From: Kondoa malvinella
Taxonomy: Eukaryota > Basidiomycota > Agaricostilbomycetes > Agaricostilbales > Kondoaceae
NCBI GenBank assembly: GCA_039545315.1
Contig: BCIM01000014.1
Span: forward strand, 372,001-436,000
Direction of reading: 5' to 3'
DNA length: 64,000 nt
The translations under genes were made by a program, and so were the position numbers. Positions 57,039 to 64,000 of the stretch are shown piece after piece; position 1 is the stretch's first letter, and every line of letters starts with the position of its first letter. The notes below the pieces were generated by a model that worked only from the letters and a program-made list of their open reading frames with translations, ran no database searches and was not told the origin of the DNA.

Positions 57039-58260
57039 CATGGGACTGTTTCGGTGTCCCTTTTCGAGCATTGCTCTTGGTATTGCCCTGTTTGTCGGTC
57101 GGATTCGTCGTTGACATCAAAGCTTCGTTCTGCTCGACGAAGTGGCTTCTTTTTGGCTGACCCTACTCTGACTCGTGCCAGCTTGCATACGCCTGCGGCA
57201 GCTTTCTCTACTGCTCCTGAAGCGCTTCGTGAGTCCTGGCACGTTGCGTCTGCAAGAAATAGCTGATCTCGAGTCAGTGCGGACGTGTGACCTCCCAGTC
57301 CCTCCGGTTCCCTAGCTTGTATCGCTCTAGCCATCGCTATTTGCACCCAGCACTCCTACGCTCTACCTTTACTTTGTGCGGATGGACAAGCCGATGTCCT
57401 CAACGTATGTCTACACCCTCTGCGCGCCTGGATGGTCTGATCGTATGCTAGGAATCTACTCGTACCAAAGATGACATTCTGAACGCATCGGCAAGAGTTC
57501 AAGTTCGCGACCTCGCTTGTGCTACTGTCAATGCTCGGATCGCTGGCGGAGATGCTCCTCTCGCTTCAACAAGCGCTAGAGTCATCATTGGTAATGATGA
57601 TGTGAGCTATGTCCTGTACCAACCATTTACCTGTATTGACTTCTTTCTTTAGCAACAACGCGCTCAGGCCGAAACTCAAGATGCTGAGCGGACCTTCAGT
57701 ACTGCAGACAAAATCAAATTTGTCAGACCTCCTCAACAACAAGGAGGTGAGCAATCACGACTCAACAACTCTGGACCAGTCCAAGATGAGGTCTTTGATC
57801 CGGAGAGCAACAGAAAGATTGGCGTGACCAATAATTCTGGATCGCGCAAAGACAAGGTCTCCAATCCTAACAGCAATAGGAAGATTGGCGTGGCTACTCA
57901 ACCTGAGCCTGAAGATGTTGTTGACGTCAATTTGGGCGACAAGAAGGATATCTGGAATCTAGTCAAGGCGGATCCTATTGCTCGCGTTGGTGTGAGCTCT
58001 CTTCCTCTTCTTACATGTCCGCCAGCTGACCATCATTGCAGCTTCCTACCAACGATGGAAACAGCGAGTCTGCTCGAACTCAGGCCAACATTGAGAAGAT
58101 CAACAACAACGCCCAGCAGTCTTCTGATAAACCTAAACAAGATTCAGAAAAAGCTTGCCGTCCTAATGCCCACCAGGCTAAACTCGCTCTGCCTCCCAAA
58201 CAAAACAACCAGCAACAAGGGGATCCTCAATCTGCTGGTACCGCTGGTCTTTGCTTGATT
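57039..58260 (+). CDS. Probable secreted protein with internal repeats, start uncertain
   Basis: Unknown family. A hydrophobic stretch, LACIALAIAICTQHSYALPLL (57318-57380), looks like a signal peptide, but no in-frame ATG precedes it. A 5' exon is therefore needed; MGLFRCPFSSIALGIALF from 57039 is one candidate. Later exons read ESTRTKDDILNASARVQVRDLACATVNARIAGGDA, then QQRAQAETQDAERTFSTADKIKF, then a repeat region: DPESNRKIGV and NPNSNRKIGV, and VVDVNLGDKKDIWNLVKADP. A similar [19 protein letters not shown] appears in another frame just after the apparent stop at 58260. That may be spliced on through a donor inside the last exon, or may be a frameshifted remnant. The protein is Asn/Gln/Asp rich and soluble. 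Confidence 0.5.
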
Positions 58261-59174
58261 TGAATTTGGGTCAACCGAAGGATAGTGGCAATCTGTTTGA
58301 TTTACCTGGTTTGGCTGCACGCCTGCTGGCGACATTCGCTTCCGCCCGTCACTACCCACAACATGGCAGACGACAGCACTGACCCCATCCTGAATCAAAT
58401 TCGCCGTGTTCAGCTGTTCAACAGATCAAGCGATCGAGTAAAGGTCATCTTCCAGCGAATGCGATTCTTCAGAGTTTAGATTCGCAGACTTTGGACTTGT
58501 AGATTGCCTGCTAGACATGATCGTAAAATTGGACATGACCAAACAGAGTGCTCAGTCTCTGGTAGACACTGGCGACAGGCTAAGCAGGCTAGGCGCTATG
58601 AAGCACGATGTTGAGAGTACTAAAGGCCCTGTGACATGTCACATTTCACAGGCGACGAGAAATTGTGGCGTCAGTTTCCTGTCGACCGACTCAAGTATTC
58701 AATCTCACGCCTTGTCCCATCGCTACTTGTCAAACTGCGCAGCAGCTCAAGATTCAATCGGAAGGAGATATCATCATGAATTCACAATTGCCATACAATG
58801 ATGGTCAGCTCGATGAAAGGCCCAATACCGACGTGACTCTTCGAATTTGGGAAGCCTCTGCAAGGTCGCCAAGTAGTACTTTGCGATCAATGTGCGCATG
58901 ACACGCTCGCCAGCTTCTTTGAATTAATTACGGAATGGGAACGCATTCCCTTTCCCAAGTCACTTGGATGCGATGCGCCCTCCGCCCTCCACTCCCTCCG
59001 CCCTCAACTCTTGCGCTTGCAGTCTGACGGATCGGCGACAGCTCTGATACCTCTCTATGACACCTCTGTCTCCTTTCGAAGCCTGAAGCTCCCTCGTTCA
59101 AGCTTGTGTGTATCGCTCCGTCAGGCTACCTCCCTCCCTCAGCTGTTGCCTCTGATCCAGGCTCGCCTTCCGCC
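58261..59174. other. Region upstream of the USP-recombinase gene
   Basis: It contains the displaced repeat unit of the preceding gene (58255-58330) and then no supported exon. At 58932-58950 there is an inverted repeat with the core GGGAA-CGCA-TTCCC, followed by CTCCGCCCTCCACTCC-type pyrimidine-rich repeats at 58978-59010. The rest looks like promoter sequence. Confidence 0.45.
58932..58950. repeat. Short inverted repeat GGGAA-CGCA-TTCCC
   Basis: Perfect 5-bp arms around a 4-bp centre (58937-58950). Overlapping arms GGAATG and CATTCC extend the symmetry to 58932. It lies about 225-240 bp before the start of the USP-recombinase gene. It could be a transcription-factor operator. A recombination site is only a speculation. 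Confidence 0.4.
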
Positions 59175-62100
59175 ATGTATTCAGTCCTCATAGATGCGAC
59201 CAACAGTCCTAGGAGGCAAAGGCAGAAGCGCAGCGTTGATAGCACGGATGCTCAAAGCCAGGTCGGTTAGCTTACCAATTATCTTAGCCTTGTTGAGACA
59301 GTCTGTAGCCCTCCAAAAGGCAAAGACTGGCTAGAGATCACTCTCAAACACCCATCGCTCAAGCTCCATCGTCTCCGCATTCGCCCACCAGGCCTGGATC
59401 GCGACCACAGAGAGAAGCAGTCGATCTCGATTTCGCTCATAGGCCCAGAGAATGTACAAATGCCGGCAATACGTGCTATATCGCGTCACTACTGCAGATG
59501 CTTATCCAAAATCCGGTAATCCGAGCGAAAATCAAGTCTTCCGTTGTCGCTCCTGGAACTCGTGTGGAAAGAAGACTCGTCGCATCCTTGGCATCCTTTA
59601 TGGACGGCATATCTTCCTTTAGAGACACTGTGCTATGTATCAAAGGTATGACAACCAAGCAAGTTCTGATGTGCCGTTAATGAAAGTGGAAGCTAGCTTC
59701 CTCAGGAACGTTCAACAACGACAGACAGCAGGATGCCGGCGAACTCTTCTTTGAAATCTTTGCCCGGCACCTCCAATCAGTAGCAAGTGTATCAACCTTC
59801 ACCTTGGCAAGATCTAGGCAGTGCACAGCATGTGGCCTCCAGCGCGAAGGACGTGTATTTCCAGAGCAAATGCTCGACGTTCCGACCAATGGCGAAGGTG
59901 TTTTTGCCGGCATCATCGGAGCAGCGTTGGCTTCTACCGTCACAGATGACACTCCATGTTACAAGTAAGTGATTGCTTGTTGGATCGGCGACTATCTCTC
60001 ATATCAGGTTGTATAGCCGGCCGGCATGCCAGAGCATGTCATTGCGCGAAGAATGCACAATCCCGCAGTCTGGTCCTATCATTTTTCTTGACCTCAAGCG
60101 CTTCATTTACACCCTGCGAAACGGCGAGAATGTTGCCGCAAAGATCTGCGCACCCTTCCACGTAGAAGAGGAGATCATAGTCAATGAGGTAAGCTTGCTC
60201 TCTCACGAAGACCAGCCTGTATGGCTGACTGTCCGGTGAAGAAACGGTATTGTCTGTGTTCTGCTGTGATCCACTTGGGTCCAAGTATGCAAGCTGGGCA
60301 TTACGTAGCTCTTGTATGGGACTTTGGGCAGGAAGTGGTTTGGCGCTGCGATGATGCTGTCATTCTGGCTCAGAACACTTGGCAAGGAATCCAGGATGCC
60401 TATTTGCTGTGCTACATGGAAGGATCGGTATGTTTCCTCGATTGATGGAGTTCACTGTTGATTCCATTGCAACTAGGTGTTTGATCAATCAAGCAGATTG
60501 GCACGAGCGGCCACTGCACCACCTCCGACTGCCTCTACATATCCTTCTGTCCGAGACGCCGAACAAAACGTTTCACCTTCTCACACTCCCTTTCAAGTCT
60601 CAAATAAACGTCGCAATTTTCCGCTGATTCCGGATGGGATTTCGAAGAAGATAGTCACAATCTCCACGTGGCTTGCGGAAGCTCTCCAGATTGATGTCGA
60701 ACCAGTATCGTCTCTGGACGATACCCTCTCCAGCTTTATCCTACATCGCATGCGAATACCAGTAGAAGCTGACGTTGAAGAGCTTTACGCTCATTTACGC
60801 AAACAAATCGAAGTGACAAGCGTCTCTCTCAGAAGCAACGACGAGAAGATCGCATTCACCCTGTCGCTACAAGATACTGTCTTCGCAACGAAAAGAACAG
60901 ACCGTCATCGCGGCTCTCGCATACTTGGGTCTTCCGGAGTCTCTCTACCTGACGCTCAATCCGGAACACTTGTACTACTCGAGAAAAGCAGCGCTCGATC
61001 TGAAGTTCAGCTCCTTTTACCCAGTAAAGACGCGATAGCAAAATTAGCTGAATTCGCTAGAGCTACGAGCTGTCCACCGCAATACATGCGCGAGCTGTGC
61101 TTAAAAAATGTTCAAGAATTGAGCGAGAACTCTATCGAATTGGGGGGCCTGCGATGGCCTGACATAATTAGGTGTGTTGCATCGGGATTGTGAGACGGGC
61201 ATGGTTGATCTCTTTTATCAGACCACTTTTTGAATGCTCAAAAGCAAAGCTTGCACTGCCAAAGAAGGACATGCGATCCATTATAGAGCTACTCTTACAA
61301 CCAACACTCTCTCAAGCCTCAAATCTTTACATTACTCGCCTCAGAAGCCCACTTCCAGAAGACGTCACCCTATTCCTCGAACCAGATTTCCGTGCGATCG
61401 TTGTCCATCAACCAATCCTTGGCAGACATCCTCATCTCTTCTCATACCAAGAGGTCAGCAAAACAGTGTTGTCCTCACTTTGCGAAAGATTGGCCGCCGA
61501 CTATCAGCTAGAAAGTGAAGCACTCAGCCTTGGTAAATCTGCCTGCTTGCCCATCATCCGTGGAATCTTTCGCTCTGATGGACTGCTCAATCTTTCAATA
61601 CTCGATGTTCAGATCGCGCCCTTGTTGCGTGCCGCCTTCTCTACGACTCGGGCCGAAGATCAAAGCGGTCTTTTCGATTTCAGCAGCATGCCAGCATTTG
61701 ACCCATCGGCACAGAAGATTCCAGCTGTACGACTCTACGCGAGAACCTCAGATGAAGATCGTTCAACCAAGGCAGGCGAGAGCCTTGCTCGGCAGATTCT
61801 CGCTTCTGCTCTGCACCCTCCTTCCTGCATCCGTCAAGATTTCGCCAATGTCGAGAACTTAGAGACCAGTCACGAACACGCATCAAGTATGCGCCACGCT
61901 TTAACGGACCGGCTTGCTTTCACCAAAATGGTCAGAGATCTACCCGCCGGCTCTGTGATCCTTTTCTCCAATATCGACAGGCTCACAAGACGTCTTTCAG
62001 ATGTGCCCGTTGTCCAAAAAGCCATCACAGACAAGGGACTGAAACTATATAGTAGAGGATTCCTGGAAGCGGAGTTTGAAGCAATTAGGCAAGCAGAGAG

Positions 62101-63861
62101 TGAGGAGTCAGGAGAGGAAGAACCAGATTGGGGTAGATGGCTTGTTGAAGGGGAAGAAGCTGCGCCCGGGACCGAGACATGGGTCTTGATCAATACCAAT
62201 TTGGATTTGGTCAAATTACATCTCAAGAATGCACTGGTGCTTTCCGAAGAACACGCTTTCTACACCGACTCTTGCCTGATGATGGACCGAATATTGCAAC
62301 TCAAAGAAGAAGGCCAACGACGGTTCATCTGTCTTTTGGAAGCCATTCAGTCGTCTATCTTGCAATATCTTTACGCCAACAAGCTCCACAAGATTATTAT
62401 TGTAGCTAGGACATCTCAAGATAGTCAAAATTCGATCAGGCGACAGCGGTGTTTTCTTAAGCTCTGGCTACCTCCGGGCTTTGCGGCCGAAGTCATCGAA
62501 TTACCAGCTCAATCGGCAATTTCCAGCAATGTGGTACATCAAGCTTTAGACAAGGCTCGATGTGCATCCTCTTTGGTCTTGTTTACATCAGTGGACCGCC
62601 TTTGTCGAAGTACCGAATTTCTTGCTCAGCTTTTCACCACAGCCAGGAACAGACAGCAGCATCTGATGGGATTCGTTTGGCAAGCTCGAGACTTTCAAGC
62701 TTGTCGCACACACGTGCTGAATTGCGGCCCACTCCTCGAGAGAGAGCTAAAAGCCAGTGCTGCATACTTCAACACGGCTCGGAGCCTTCCTTTGATTGCC
62801 CCTATTATCATAAATCAAGAGCACGGAAGAGCTATGCAACGGCTGAGCAAAGAAAGGGCCGCTGTAGGAGGAAATTTTGCCAGTGCTTTGCAGAGCTCTA
62901 GCTTTCAAGGCAATCTGGACACGGTGATTCCTCAATTATTGCAGACCGGAAGATCATCCAGCATAGATAGGGACAAGACAGGTGAGCTCTTCGCGCCTGT
63001 CGGGGGAGCAATGTGCTGATTAACAACGCAGCGCTCCTCTGGCAAGACAACTTCAAGTCTAAATTCCCTCTTGTCAAAGACGTCAAAAGCTGTTGGTTTT
63101 GGGGCAACTCGGCCTTCGATTGCAAGTGCAGCGTCGAAACGCATGATCTAGAGGGCTGCTTTTGCCACTGCGAGATCTGCACCCTCGCCCGAGAACGAAG
63201 TTGCCCATCCCATCGCAACGAGGGAAAATGTCCAGTGCTCTGTCCTTGTCGCTGCAAGAATCACCACACGGGAGCCAACACAAACAATCAGACAGATCAG
63301 TCTCCCTCTGGGCATAGCGAGACCGTATCAAGCCAGTCAGACGAAGAGCAAGTCATTGAAAGCAAACGGAAGCAAAGGCAGACAAAGACGAAGAGGACAG
63401 CACGTAAGTCTGTATACATATTGCCTTCGTCGAGATATTGACTTTGTGGTATAGCTGCGCAAGTCAAGAAGACCGTAGCTGAACCAACAAAGGAGACTGT
63501 CACCAAGTCAGCAAAGGCGAATGTCGCTAAATCAGCAGTCGAAAAGAACGCCAAGGAAGTTGAGCTCAAAAAGTGTTCTTGCAAGAAGACCTTTACCGGC
63601 GCAGGCTCTCTGTGTGGTACCTGCTACCGCAAGAACGCTGCAAAACAGAAAACCGGAACAGACGGCAAGAAAAGATGCGAAGCACGGGCCTGCAGTAAAG
63701 TCTGCTCGAACAAGAAAGCAAAATACTGCTCAGTCCAATGCTTGACTACCGAGATGGGCAGAGCAGGCAAAGAAGTCCCGACCTGTAAGGTGACTGGCTG
63801 CGAGAAGGTTGTTATGCCTGGTTTGGGAAGGGCATGTGAGACACATGTTGTGCGCAAATAG
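59175..63861 (+). CDS. Ubiquitin-specific protease fused to two serine-recombinase-like domains and a cysteine-rich tail
   Basis: Nine exons (59175-59261, 59309-59645, 59706-59964, 60008-60188, 60242-60427, 60477-61171, 61222-62981, 63032-63403 and 63455-63861) sum to exactly 4284 nt (1427 aa). Residues about 80-340 form a complete USP: Cys box TNAGNTCYIASLLQML (Cys85), QQDAGELFFEIF, IIFLDLKRFIY, His box MQAGHYVALVWDF (His308), WRCDDA and QDAYLLCYMEG. Residues about 340-740 match nothing I know. Residues about 752-850 resemble a resolvase fold: RLYARTSDED (Arg756, Ser758), SLARQ, DRLAFTKMV (Arg812), VILFSNIDRLTRR (Asp834, Arg835, Arg838). A second copy lies at about 974-1060: IIVARTSQD (Ser980), SIRRQ, LVLFTSVDRLCR (Asp1040, Arg1041, Arg1044). 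It lacks the middle arginine. The tail from about 1180 has two Cys/His-rich clusters around a Lys-rich linker. Both enzyme parts could be active, but this is untested. Confidence 0.85.
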
Positions 63862-64000
63862 TAGTGTGGGCACCTAGTAAGGTATGTTTCTCTCCAAAGG
63901 TCAGGTTCGGGTGCTGATGCCTCTGGTCTCCTGCAAGCTGGGCAAGGGCCGTCTATTCGATTCTGATAGATGTACTCGAGTCTGATCTGGCTTCTTTCTG
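63862..64000. other. 3' flank of the USP-recombinase gene
   Basis: The 139 bases after the stop to the window edge hold no recognised feature. The 3' UTR and possibly the next gene lie here or beyond. Confidence 0.4.

Noticed and set aside
58266..64000. Terminal inverted repeats or target-site duplications around the USP-recombinase gene
   Set aside because: I looked for matching ends on both sides by eye and found none. The right flank is cut by the window, so a mobile element cannot be shown.
1..64000. tRNA genes, CRISPR arrays and retrotransposon proteins
   Set aside because: I saw no B-box-like GGTTCGAATCC with matching acceptor arms, no regularly spaced repeats with spacers, and no reverse-transcriptase or integrase motifs.

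Overview
The window is nuclear DNA from a fungus, most likely a basidiomycete yeast-like lineage. Genes sit on both strands only tens to hundreds of bases apart. Nearly every gene is cut by many introns of roughly 37-60 bases with GTGAGN, GTGCGT or GTACGT donors, and 3' splice sites are mostly CAG or TAG. The fungal gene families agree with this: a Zn2Cys6 regulator, CIA30, ERG3, RAD3, ARG8, GPC1 and a TATA-driven U6 snRNA gene. A subphylum cannot be fixed from the sequence alone. I rebuilt most gene models by joining exons across reading frames. Several of them close exactly, with CDS lengths divisible by three and conserved residues rebuilt across splice junctions: the MRP2-like, COX8-like, GPN3, MYND and USP-recombinase genes and the triplicated-exon gene.

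Left part (1-20 kb): a Zn2Cys6 transcription factor cut by the window edge; mitochondrial ribosomal protein uS14m, divergent from a nuclear-type protein with a triplicated exon; an F-box/LRR protein; a MYND zinc-finger protein; cytochrome c oxidase subunit VIII/7C; the complex I assembly factor CIA30; the GTPase GPN3 with microexons; a 15-bp minisatellite; an O-methyltransferase; the TFIIH helicase Rad3/XPD; and the start of fructose-1,6-bisphosphatase.

Middle part (20-45 kb): the rest of FBP1; a small mitochondrial protein; a single-pass membrane protein with a PPxY-type tail; a conserved hypothetical protein; a PARP-like ADP-ribosyltransferase; the decapping nuclease Rai1/DXO; an intronless homocysteine S-methyltransferase; two proteins I could not name (one with acidic repeats); the tRNA acetylation adaptor Tan1; sterol C-5 desaturase; a Fus1-like membrane SH3 protein; an FkbM-like methyltransferase; the CLASP microtubule regulator; and ARG8.

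Right part (45-64 kb): a five-repeat Myb/SANT protein resembling the large SNAPc subunit; an Iah1-type GDSL esterase; a small hypothetical protein; glycerophosphocholine acyltransferase; an FMP32/MCUR1-like protein; the exon-junction-complex recycling factor PYM; U6 snRNA; a repeat-bearing secreted-type protein; and a gene of 1,427 codons at 59175-63861. That last gene joins a complete ubiquitin-specific protease to two tandem serine-recombinase-like domains and a cysteine-rich tail. It is the strongest candidate for something undescribed.

Most genes are housekeeping and are not organised as pathways. Divergent starts are often 60-80 bp apart and convergent ends as little as 18 bp apart, so the genome is compact and shared promoters are likely.
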